This document shows positions 11,855 to 17,867 of a stretch of DNA of 31,648 nucleotides, piece by piece. This DNA comes from JACCZR01 sp035296565 (GTDB lineage: Bacteria > Actinomycetota > Thermoleophilia > Solirubrobacterales > Thermoleophilaceae): assembly GCA_035296565.1 (NCBI GenBank), contig DATHAQ010000024.1:1-31648 (forward strand), written 5' to 3'. The position numbers were made by a program, and so were the translations under genes. The notes under the pieces are model-generated. The model made no database searches and was not told where the DNA came from. It was given only the letters and a program-made list of their open reading frames with translations. Positions within the stretch are counted from its first letter, which is position 1, and each line of letters begins with the position of its first letter.

Positions 11855-13426
11855 ATGGCAGACCCCAAGGGCTTTCTGAAGGTCGAGCGCGTCGGCCCGC
11901 GCAAGCGGGACCCGCGCGAGCGCATCCACGACTACCACCAGTACTTCGCGTTCCCCGAGGAGCAGACCCTTCGCGACCAGGGCGGGCGCTGCATGAGCTG
12001 CGGCATTCCGTTCTGCCACGAGGGCTGCCCGCTCGGCAACCTCATCCCCGAGTGGAACGACCTGGTCCACCAGGGGCGCTGGCGCGCGGCTCTGAACCGG
12101 CTGCACGCCACCAACAACTTCCCCGAGTTCACCGGCCTGATTTGCCCGGCGCCGTGCGAGTCGGCATGCGTGCTGGACATCAACGACGACCCGGTGACGA
12201 TCGAGCAGATCGAGGGCTCGATCGCCGAGCGCGGGTGGGCGGAGGGATGGATCGTCCCCGAGCCGCCCGACGAGCGCTCGGGTAAGACGGTCGCGGTCGT
12301 CGGCTCGGGCCCGGCGGGCATGGCGGTGGCCGCGGAGCTGAACAGGTTCGGCCACAGGGTCACGGTGTTCGAGCGCGACGAGGCGGTCGGCGGGCTCATG
12401 CGCTACGGCGTGCCCGACGCCAAGCTCGAGAAGTGGATCATCGACCGCCGGGCCGGCCTGTTGGCTGCCGAAGGCATCGAGTTCGTCACCGGCGTGGACG
12501 TCGGCACGGACGTGACCACCGAGCAGCTGCGCGCCCGGCACGACGCCGTGGTCATCGCGATCGGCTCGCGCGTGCACCGCGACCTCGAGGCCCCCGGGCG
12601 CGAGCTCGGCGGCGTGCACTTCGCGATGGACTACCTCTACCAGCGCAACCGCTGCGTGGCGGCCGGCGAGGGCCGCCCGGCGCGCCAGACGCCCCCCGAC
12701 CAGGTGATCAGCGCCGAGGGCAGGCGCGTGGTGGTCGTAGGCGGCGGCGACACCGGCATGGACTGCATCTCCAACGCCCTGCGCGAGGGCGCGACGAGCG
12801 CGCGCATACTCGACGTCTACCCCGAGCTCCCCGCGCAGGGCCGCCCGCCCGGCACGCCGTGGCCGCTTCCGCCCAAGCGCACCACCATGACCTACGCGCT
12901 CGAGGAAGGCGGCGAGCGCCAGTTCGGCTCGCAGGTCACCGAGCTCGTGGGCGGCGAGGACGGCTGCGTGATCACGGTGCGCGCGCGGCAGGTGTCCGGC
13001 ACCTCCTCGCGCGACGTGGAGCCCGTGCCCGGCAGCGACTGGGAGGAGCCCGCGGACCTGGTGCTCATCGCGATCGGCTTCACCGGCCCCGAGACCCACG
13101 GGCCGATCGAGGACCTGGAGCTGGCCACAGACAGGCGCGGCAACGTCAAGGCCGGCGTCTACGAGACCTCCGAGGACGGCGTGTTCGCCTGCGGCGACGC
13201 CCGCATCGGCCAGTCGCTGGTGGTGACGGCGATCGCCGAGGGCCGCAAGTGCGCCCGGATGGTCGACCGCCACCTGGGCGGCTCGGGCGAGGTGCGCCGC
13301 GTCACCAGCGAGACCATGTTCGCCATCGAGGACGGGGACGAGCACTCGCTGCGCCACCAGGCGGAGACCGCCGGCGCGGTCACCGTGGGTGACGCCTTCT
13401 GGTCGGGCCCGCGCGACGAGGGATAG
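11855..13426 (+). CDS. gltD: Glutamate synthase small subunit
   Basis: The 523-aa beta subunit that takes electrons from NADPH through FAD and passes them via 4Fe-4S clusters to GltB. Two N-terminal cysteine groups bind the clusters: C46, C49, C54, C58 (CMSCGIPFCHEGC) and C97, C101, C105 (CPAPCESAC). The FAD loop is VGSGPAGMA at G150-G155, and the NADPH loop is VGGGDTGMD at G296-G301. The C-terminal GVFACGDARIGQSLVVTAIAEGRKCA closes the FAD site. Length is slightly above the 470-490 aa usual for the family. It starts 6 nt after gltB and is certainly co-transcribed. A long hairpin begins 18 nt after its stop. Confidence 0.96.
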   Translation: MADPKGFLKVERVGPRKRDPRERIHDYHQYFAFPEEQTLRDQGGRCMSCGIPFCHEGCPLGNLIPEWNDLVHQGRWRAALNRLHATNNFPEFTGLICPAPCESACVLDINDDPVTIEQIEGSIAERGWAEGWIVPEPPDERSGKTVAVVGSGPAGMAVAAELNRFGHRVTVFERDEAVGGLMRYGVPDAKLEKWIIDRRAGLLAAEGIEFVTGVDVGTDVTTEQLRARHDAVVIAIGSRVHRDLEAPGRELGGVHFAMDYLYQRNRCVAAGEGRPARQTPPDQVISAEGRRVVVVGGGDTGMDCISNALREGATSARILDVYPELPAQGRPPGTPWPLPPKRTTMTYALEEGGERQFGSQVTELVGGEDGCVITVRARQVSGTSSRDVEPVPGSDWEEPADLVLIAIGFTGPETHGPIEDLELATDRRGNVKAGVYETSEDGVFACGDARIGQSLVVTAIAEGRKCARMVDRHLGGSGEVRRVTSETMFAIEDGDEHSLRHQAETAGAVTVGDAFWSGPRDEG

Positions 13427-13443
13427 CCGGCGCGGGGCCACGT

Positions 13444-13497
13444 AGGAATTGATCGACCTCGCGGCCGTTACACGACGCGGGGGCTCGAGAAATTCCT
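13444..13497 (+). terminator. Long imperfect hairpin after gltD
   Basis: A 54-nt inverted repeat. AGGAATT pairs with AATTCCT (7 bp), then G-A and A-G face each other as a possible tandem sheared pair. TCGA then pairs with TCGA (4 bp), and CCTCGCG pairs with CGCGGGG (7 bp, one G-U) after a 2-nt bulge, closing a 12-nt loop. It lies 18 nt after gltD and 200 nt before the next gene. There is no run of T after it, so it is not a classical intrinsic terminator. It could be a mRNA 3' stabiliser, a U-independent terminator or a small structured RNA. The arms are unusually AT-rich for this window. Confidence 0.5.
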
Positions 13498-13524
13498 CAG
13501 CGCGCTGACGGATTTCTGGAAGCG

Positions 13525-13680
13525 GTGCCGGGCGCGCCAGCCGCCCGGCGCGAGCGTGCGCCACCCAAGATCCTGTTCGACACGCCATCGGTCGACGCCA
13601 AGCGGGGCGCGGAGCCCGACAAGGAGGCGGCGGCCAAGCTTGCGCTGAAGGAGCTGATCTTTCGGGGCGCGGCGGGTAGC
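13525..13680 (+). pseudogene. Possible fragment related to the downstream gene
   Basis: A short frame beginning at GTG 13525 contains AAAKLALKELIFRGAAG. This matches SFKLGLKELLVRGAFC of the next gene, and the DNA also aligns (AAGCT-G--CT-AAGGAGCTG--T--T-CG-GGCGC) with several differences at third positions. After the RGA motif the similarity stops, and the frame runs on into the start of the next gene without the rest of the protein. I read it as a remnant of a tandem duplicate, or a very short related gene. Upstream residues (ILFDTPSVDAK) have no clear counterpart. Both function and expression are unknown. Confidence 0.3.
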
Positions 13681-13685
13681 GCCGC

Positions 13686-13691
13686 TAGGTT
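13686..13691 (+). promoter_or_regulatory. TAGGTT -10 box of the Gly/Asp-tailed gene
   Basis: A TAnnnT hexamer ends 6 nt before the ATG at 13698, which would make the ATG the first transcribed codon. No Shine-Dalgarno is visible in front of that ATG. Confidence 0.45.
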
Positions 13692-13697
13692 CGCCGC

Positions 13698-14627
13698 ATG
13701 GAGACCGCACAGTGGCCGCTCACGGCCGCCTCGACCCAGCTGCTGCTCTCGCTACCGCCGGCCGGGATGAAGGGAAGACAGGCGCCCGCGCCGGGCGAGT
13801 CCTTCAAGCTCGGGCTAAAGGAGCTGCTCGTGCGCGGCGCCTTCTGCATAGAGGTCTCGGAGGTGTCGCCGGCGTGGGGCAAGCCGTGGGTGGTGCTGCA
13901 CCCCGCCGGCCCCGTGCCGCTGCCCGATGCGCTGGCCGCGCTGGACGGCTGGCTGCGGCCCTGGACCCCCTCGAACCTCTCCGAGGTCATCACCGCGGCC
14001 CGCCGCTACAACCCGCAGTTGATGAACCAGGTCAGGGAGTGGTTCCTGTGGGAGTTGGCTCAGCGCGGCCTCATCGAGCGCTACGACTACAAGACGCTGG
14101 GGCTCTTCTCGCAGCTGGTCATCCGCCGCACGCCCACCGGCGACACGTGGGCGGCCACGGCGCAGCAGCACGGCCAGCGACTGCAGACGCTGCCGTGGGA
14201 GGCCGAGTCGGACCCCAACTCGGCGGCTGCCGCGGCCGCGGCGGCGGGCGCCCTTGCGCTCATGGTCCCGGCCTCCATGTCCGCCCTGGCCAAGCTGCAC
14301 CGCCGCAGGCGCCATTTCGGCGGCGACCTCGACGACGACTTCGTCTACCTGGCCGACGACGGCATGGCCTTCGACCCCTTCGGCGGCACCGCCGACATGT
14401 TCGACTCGGCCGTGGGCGGCGACGTCGATGCGCTCGACGCCGGCGGCAGCGCCGTCGACAGCGCGCTGGACTCCGTGGCGAGCTCGGTCGACTCGGCCGT
14501 GGACTCGGGGGTCGACGCCGGCGGGGGAGGCGACGGCGGAGGCGGCGGGGACGGCGGCGACGGCGGTGACGGCGGAGGGGGCGACGGCGGCGGAGGCGGC
14601 GACGGCGGCGGAGGAGGCGGCGACTAG
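13698..14627 (+). CDS. Unrecognised protein with Gly/Asp-rich C-terminal tail
   Basis: A 309-aa protein of unknown function. Residues 1-60 include the SFKLGLKELLVRGAF motif also found in the fragment just upstream. Residues about 95-160 form a helical-looking region ending in LWELAQRGLIERYDYKTLGLF and a threonine-rich strand. An alanine-rich stretch (about 175-195, AAAAAAAAGALALMVPASM) could be one membrane segment. Then come acidic residues, several VDSA/VDSG repeats (about 250-273) and a tail of almost only Gly and Asp to the stop. Several actinobacterial membrane-protein families end in glycine-rich tails, but I cannot assign one. It has its own leaderless-type promoter. Its stop overlaps the tetR stop in a shared CTAG (convergent genes). 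Confidence 0.8.
   Translation: METAQWPLTAASTQLLLSLPPAGMKGRQAPAPGESFKLGLKELLVRGAFCIEVSEVSPAWGKPWVVLHPAGPVPLPDALAALDGWLRPWTPSNLSEVITAARRYNPQLMNQVREWFLWELAQRGLIERYDYKTLGLFSQLVIRRTPTGDTWAATAQQHGQRLQTLPWEAESDPNSAAAAAAAAGALALMVPASMSALAKLHRRRRHFGGDLDDDFVYLADDGMAFDPFGGTADMFDSAVGGDVDALDAGGSAVDSALDSVASSVDSAVDSGVDAGGGGDGGGGGDGGDGGDGGGGDGGGGGDGGGGGGD
14515..14624 (+). repeat. GGCGGC/GACGGC low-complexity coding repeat
   Basis: Irregular iterations of GGC, GGA and GAC codons encode the Gly/Asp tail of the gene at 13698-14627. Codon variation (GGC, GGG, GGA, GGT) shows that the peptide rather than the DNA repeat is kept. It is prone to length change by slippage. Confidence 0.75.
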
Positions 14628-15220
14628 CGCGCCGCGAGCATCGCGTCGATGTAGGGGCCGAGGATCTCGGCAATGCCGTCGGCGGTCTCCTGCGGCGTCC
14701 CGGAGGGCAGGGCCGCGTAGCTGATGGCCAGCCGTATCAGGCCGTCGGCCAGGAAGTGGGTCTCCGGGCCCGGCAGGCCCGGCCAGGTCTCGGCGATCAC
14801 GCGGGCCAGCCCGGCCGTCACCCCGCCCAGGACCGGACCGCCCCGGACGGTGACCAGCGCGAGCAGCTCATCGCCGTCCTGCGACGAGGCGATCGTTCGC
14901 ACCAGCGGGTGGCTGGCCGCGGCGGAGAGGAAGACATGGATGGCGGCCGACAGCGCCGCGCGCGGGTCCTGCTCGTTGCTGCGGACCGCCTCCTCCACCA
15001 CCACGAGGAAGCGGTCGGCTTCACGGATCACGTAGGCCTGCGAGAGGCCGTCGCGGCCGCCGAAGGTGTTGTAGACCGTCTGGCGGCTCACCCCGGCGCG
15101 CTCGGCCACCTCGCCCATGGTCACCTCGGCCCAGGGGCGGTCGGCCAGCAGCTCGTGCACTGCGTCGAGCACGGTGTCGCGCAGGAGCGTCTTCGAGGCC
15201 TCCGCGAAGCGCGCAGTCAC
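14624..15220 (-). CDS. TetR-family transcriptional regulator
   Basis: A 198-aa TetR-type regulator. The N-terminal helix-turn-helix spans about residues 15-62, with AEVTMGEVAERAGVSRQTVYNTFGGRDGL, a strong match to the TetR DNA-binding domain. The rest is the usual helical ligand-binding and dimerisation part; the ligand is unknown. The start is GTG. It is the third gene after alkB and rubredoxin on the same strand, separated from rubredoxin by 70 nt. TetR genes occur in the same position in other actinobacterial alkane-hydroxylase loci, so the likely targets are the inverted repeats at the alkB promoter (16657-16670, 16692-16716). I infer repression relieved by an alkane-derived molecule; only the location supports it. 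Confidence 0.9.
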   Translation of the reverse strand: MTARFAEASKTLLRDTVLDAVHELLADRPWAEVTMGEVAERAGVSRQTVYNTFGGRDGLSQAYVIREADRFLVVVEEAVRSNEQDPRAALSAAIHVFLSAAASHPLVRTIASSQDGDELLALVTVRGGPVLGGVTAGLARVIAETWPGLPGPETHFLADGLIRLAISYAALPSGTPQETADGIAEILGPYIDAMLAAR

Positions 15221-15290
15221 GGCCGAGAGGGTCGAGCGTCGGTGCTCGGCCGGCCGACGCCCGGCCTCCGCTCCGGCGCTCGGGGCCAGG

Positions 15291-15455
15291 TCAGCCCACC
15301 TGCTCGAAGTCCTCGCCCGCGCGCACGCCGCAGTCCGGGCAGCCCCAGTCGCCGGGCACGTCGCTCATCGGCGTGCCCGGCGGGAAGCCCTCGCGGGGCT
15401 CGCCGGCGCTCTCGTCGTACTCGTAGCCGCACCCGGGGCAACGATAGGTGGCCAT
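15291..15455 (-). CDS. Rubredoxin (AlkG-type electron carrier)
   Basis: A 54-aa rubredoxin with a single iron held by four cysteines: C6 and C9 (CPGCGYEYD) and C39 and C42 (CPDCG). W37 and the GFPPGTPMSDVPGDWGCPDC stretch are typical of the rubredoxins that pass electrons to AlkB. The frame is open upstream, but the ATG at 15455 is the natural start and shares one base with the alkB stop (TGATG), indicating coupled translation. It would receive electrons from a rubredoxin reductase; no such gene is in the window. The CPxCG form of both motifs is that of the AlkG2 class, able to support alkane hydroxylation. Confidence 0.95.
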   Translation of the reverse strand: MATYRCPGCGYEYDESAGEPREGFPPGTPMSDVPGDWGCPDCGVRAGEDFEQVG

Positions 15456-16639
15456 CAGGAGCCCGCCCCGTACTTGGCGAGTAGCCGTTCGCGCTTGCGC
15501 GGCAGGAGGTTGGCCCGAGTCACGTCGCCGTCGTAGTGGGCCAGCACCTTCGGGTCCATCACTCGGCGCCAAACCGGCGTCAGGTACGCGAACAGGATCA
15601 TCGTCGCGTAGCCCGAGGGCAGCTCCGGCAGATCGTCGTAGTGGCGCAGCGCCTGGTAGCGGCGTACCGGATTGGCATGGTGGTCGGAGTGGCGCTGCAG
15701 GTGGTAGAGGAAGACGTTGCTCGCCACGTTGTCGCTGTTCCAGGAGTGCTCGGGGCGGCAGAGCTCGTAGCGCCCGGAGCCGTCGTCGCGCTTTTGGCGC
15801 AGCAGCCCGTAGTGCTCCAGGTAGTTCACCGCCTCCAACAGCGAGAAGCCGACCACGGCCTGGATCAGAAGCCAGGGCAGCACGTCGAGGCCGAAGGCCG
15901 CGGTCAGCGCCCCGAACAGCACGACGGTCATCGCCCAGGCGTTCAGCACGTCGTTGTGGACGGAGATGAAGGGCTTGCCCATGCGGTCGAGCCGCTCCTT
16001 CTCCAGGTGCAGGGCCGACTTGAGGCTGCCCCAGACCGTGCGCGGCAGGAACTCGTAGAGGCTCTCGCCCAGCCTCGAGCTGGCCGGGTCCTCAGGGGTG
16101 GCCACCCGCACGTGGTGACCGCGGTTGTGCTCGATGAAGAAGTGGCCGTAGGCGCTCTGGGCCAGCGCGACCTTCGACAGCCAGCGCTCGTGCTGCTGGC
16201 GCTTGTGGCCGAGCTCGTGCGCGGTGTTGATCGCGATGCCGCCGACCATCGCCACAGAGAGGGCGAGCCCGAGCTTCTCTGCGACCCCGAGGTCGCCGTG
16301 GAGCCACATCCAGCAGGCGAAGACCAGCGACGCGTACTGCAGCGGGATGAACAGGTAGGTGCACCAGCGGTAGTAGCGGTCCTGCTCGAGCCACTTGACC
16401 GCGCTGTCCGGCGGGTTCGCCGAGTCCTTGCCGATGAGCACGTCCACGAAGGGGACGACCCCGAACACGAAGAGCGGGCCGAACCACCACATCACACCCA
16501 GGCCGGTCGCTTCGGCCAGCCCCCAGCCGATGAAGGGGATGAGAGGCACTATCAGCCCCAGCAGCCACAGGTAGCGCTTGGGGTCGGTCCAGCTCGCCGA
16601 GAGCGGCCCCTCGACCGCCGGGGCGGTTGCAGAAGTCAT
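15455..16639 (-). CDS. alkB: Membrane-bound alkane 1-monooxygenase
   Basis: A 394-aa integral-membrane di-iron enzyme that hydroxylates the terminal carbon of medium-chain n-alkanes using O2 and rubredoxin electrons. The histidine motifs are all present: HELGHK (141-146), EHNRGHH (170-176) and LQRHSDHH (314-321), plus the AlkB signature NYLEHYGL (272-279). Several hydrophobic helices precede and separate them. The frame is open upstream, but I start at the ATG at 16639 because a perfect AGGAGG (16650-16655) lies 10 nt before it. The first gene of alkB-rubredoxin-tetR; its promoter region carries inverted repeats. Related membrane hydroxylases such as XylM have different spacing, so AlkB is the better call. 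Confidence 0.96.
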   Translation of the reverse strand: MTSATAPAVEGPLSASWTDPKRYLWLLGLIVPLIPFIGWGLAEATGLGVMWWFGPLFVFGVVPFVDVLIGKDSANPPDSAVKWLEQDRYYRWCTYLFIPLQYASLVFACWMWLHGDLGVAEKLGLALSVAMVGGIAINTAHELGHKRQQHERWLSKVALAQSAYGHFFIEHNRGHHVRVATPEDPASSRLGESLYEFLPRTVWGSLKSALHLEKERLDRMGKPFISVHNDVLNAWAMTVVLFGALTAAFGLDVLPWLLIQAVVGFSLLEAVNYLEHYGLLRQKRDDGSGRYELCRPEHSWNSDNVASNVFLYHLQRHSDHHANPVRRYQALRHYDDLPELPSGYATMILFAYLTPVWRRVMDPKVLAHYDGDVTRANLLPRKRERLLAKYGAGS

Positions 16640-16649
16640 GTGCGGGACA

Positions 16650-16655
16650 CCTCCT
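16650..16655 (-). promoter_or_regulatory. Strong Shine-Dalgarno of alkB
   Basis: AGGAGG on the minus strand, 10 nt before the ATG at 16639. It decides the start over an upstream in-frame ATG at 16726. It directly follows the 14-bp palindrome at 16657-16670. Confidence 0.7.
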
Positions 16656-16656
16656 G

Positions 16657-16670
16657 ACGTGTTGACACGT
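16657..16670 (-). promoter_or_regulatory. ACGTGT-TG-ACACGT palindrome in the alkB leader
   Basis: Perfect 6-bp arms around a 2-bp centre, lying between the predicted transcription start and the alkB Shine-Dalgarno. It contains TTGACA (16662-16667), which recurs 30 bp away in the second repeat at 16692. It is a candidate second operator for the TetR regulator of this operon. Confidence 0.45.
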
Positions 16671-16691
16671 ACCGGCCAGCCATCCAGTTGC

Positions 16692-16726
16692 TTGACAGCA
16701 TAGGCATGTATGTCAAACAGCGTCAA
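16692..16726 (-). promoter_or_regulatory. alkB promoter overlaid by inverted repeat
   Basis: On the minus strand, TTGACG (16726-16721) and TATGCT (16702-16697) are separated by 18 bp, a good sigma-70-type promoter. The inverted repeat TTGACA-N13-TGTCAA (16692-16697 with 16711-16716) covers the -10 box and much of the spacer. A protein bound there would block RNA polymerase. The -35 box lies in the end of the upstream winged-helix gene. The regulator is inferred to be the TetR protein encoded two genes downstream. Confidence 0.6.
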
Positions 16727-17801
16727 GAGTTACTTCGGCGCTCTGCGCGCCCCGGAAGGGCGCCAGGCGCTCAGCCTCCGCGGCGAGCTCCTCCTGCGGG
16801 ATCTCGCCGAGGGACTCGACCGCGACCACCAGCCGCTTGCCCTTCTTCGCCGGGCGCCACAGGCCGGCGACCTCGCCGCCGGCGAGCACCACGCCCGGCC
16901 CTCCGAGCGCTTTCCAGATTCGCTTTCGCAATGCGGCCGCGGGTACCAGCAGGTAGCGGTCGCGGGCGGCGTTGAGCGGATCGAGGTTCGGGAGCAGGCG
17001 GACGCCGCTCGCGGGCGGGGGGTCGGCGAGCGCGGGGCCGTCCTCGGCGAGGGCCCAGGCCTTCGCTCCGTCGACCTCGACGTCCATGTGGTCACCGCTG
17101 CGCTTCAACAGGGCCTCGGCGTGGGAGGTCGCCAAACCGGCCCACTCGGCCAGCAGCTTCGGCCGCGAGGGGCCGTAGATACCCAGGAAGCGGCGGGCCA
17201 GCTCGGCGCCCGCGTCGGCGAGCGGGGGCGCCTTCGGGGGCAGCCCGAAGACCGCGCTGCGCCCCTCGCGCCCGACGATCGCCAGCACGCCGCGGATCCC
17301 TGTCGCACGCCAGAGCGACGGGTGCACGTGGTGGCTCTCGCAACCGCGGCACCACCACAGCAGCTCCGGGGGGAGCCGCTCGCGAAGCGCCTGATGGAAG
17401 TCGTCGCGCGGGAGCGGCCCCTCGCGCAGGCTGGCCTCGACCGCAGCGCTCACGCGGTCGAGCGCCTCCAGCGCGGCGATGCCGTTAAGCGCCTTCCAGG
17501 CGTTGCCGATCACCGCCCTGGCCGCCTCCTCGTCGGGCGGATCCAGCCCGGTGGTGAACAGCCCCAGGTCCCGCTCGGCCACGGCCAGGGGAGCGCCGCG
17601 GACGCTCGGCACAAGCACCAGCTCCTCGAGCGCCTCGGGCGCGACGCTCGCCCGCGCGGCCAGCGCCAGCGCAGCGGTTCCCGGAGGCGTGTCCTGCAGC
17701 CCGACCACGGCGGCGGCCTGTGCCCCGTCGGCGCCAAGACGCTCGGCCAGGTGGTGGCGCGCGAGGCGAAAGCCGATCACCTGTTGCCGCGTGACGCGCA
17801 C
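16713..17801 (-). CDS. Winged-helix DNA-binding protein, AlkZ/YcaQ-like
   Basis: A 362-aa protein that looks like the HTH_42 (AlkZ/YcaQ) superfamily, which includes DNA glycosylases unhooking alkylated or crosslinked bases. Support is the overall architecture: an N-terminal VTRQQVIGFRLARHHLAERL opening, VVGLQDTPPGTAALALAAR, then LWWCRGCESHHVHPSLWRA, and a C-terminal GVVLAGGEVAGLWRP followed by LVVAVESLGEI. I cannot identify the catalytic QxD or QxQ residues with certainty, so enzymatic activity is unproven. The GTG start is the only ATG/GTG/TTG after the upstream in-frame stop. It diverges from the SNF2 helicase gene with 66 nt between them, which hints at a shared DNA-maintenance role. Its end contains the alkB -35 box. 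Confidence 0.75.
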   Translation of the reverse strand: MRVTRQQVIGFRLARHHLAERLGADGAQAAAVVGLQDTPPGTAALALAARASVAPEALEELVLVPSVRGAPLAVAERDLGLFTTGLDPPDEEAARAVIGNAWKALNGIAALEALDRVSAAVEASLREGPLPRDDFHQALRERLPPELLWWCRGCESHHVHPSLWRATGIRGVLAIVGREGRSAVFGLPPKAPPLADAGAELARRFLGIYGPSRPKLLAEWAGLATSHAEALLKRSGDHMDVEVDGAKAWALAEDGPALADPPPASGVRLLPNLDPLNAARDRYLLVPAAALRKRIWKALGGPGVVLAGGEVAGLWRPAKKGKRLVVAVESLGEIPQEELAAEAERLAPFRGAQSAEVTLDAV

Positions 17802-17852
17802 CTTGCGGATGATGCTGCGCTCGGAGGCCGAACGCGGTCAGCCGCTCCAAGC

Positions 17853-17858
17853 TAGCCT
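17853..17858 (+). promoter_or_regulatory. TAGCCT -10 box of the SNF2 helicase gene
   Basis: A TAnnnT hexamer ends 9 nt before the ATG at 17868, consistent with a leaderless mRNA. No Shine-Dalgarno is visible before the start. It lies in the 66-nt gap shared with the divergent winged-helix gene. Confidence 0.45.
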
Positions 17859-17867
17859 TCATCGGTC

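Noticed and set aside
14515..14624. Possible non-coding minisatellite
   Set aside because: Varied glycine codons in an open frame indicate a coded Gly/Asp tail rather than an exact DNA repeat.
16692..16716. TTGACA at 16711-16716 (minus) as the alkB -35 box
   Set aside because: No acceptable -10 box lies 16-19 bp from it; TTGACG at 16721-16726 with TATGCT at 18 bp is better, leaving TTGACA as an operator arm.
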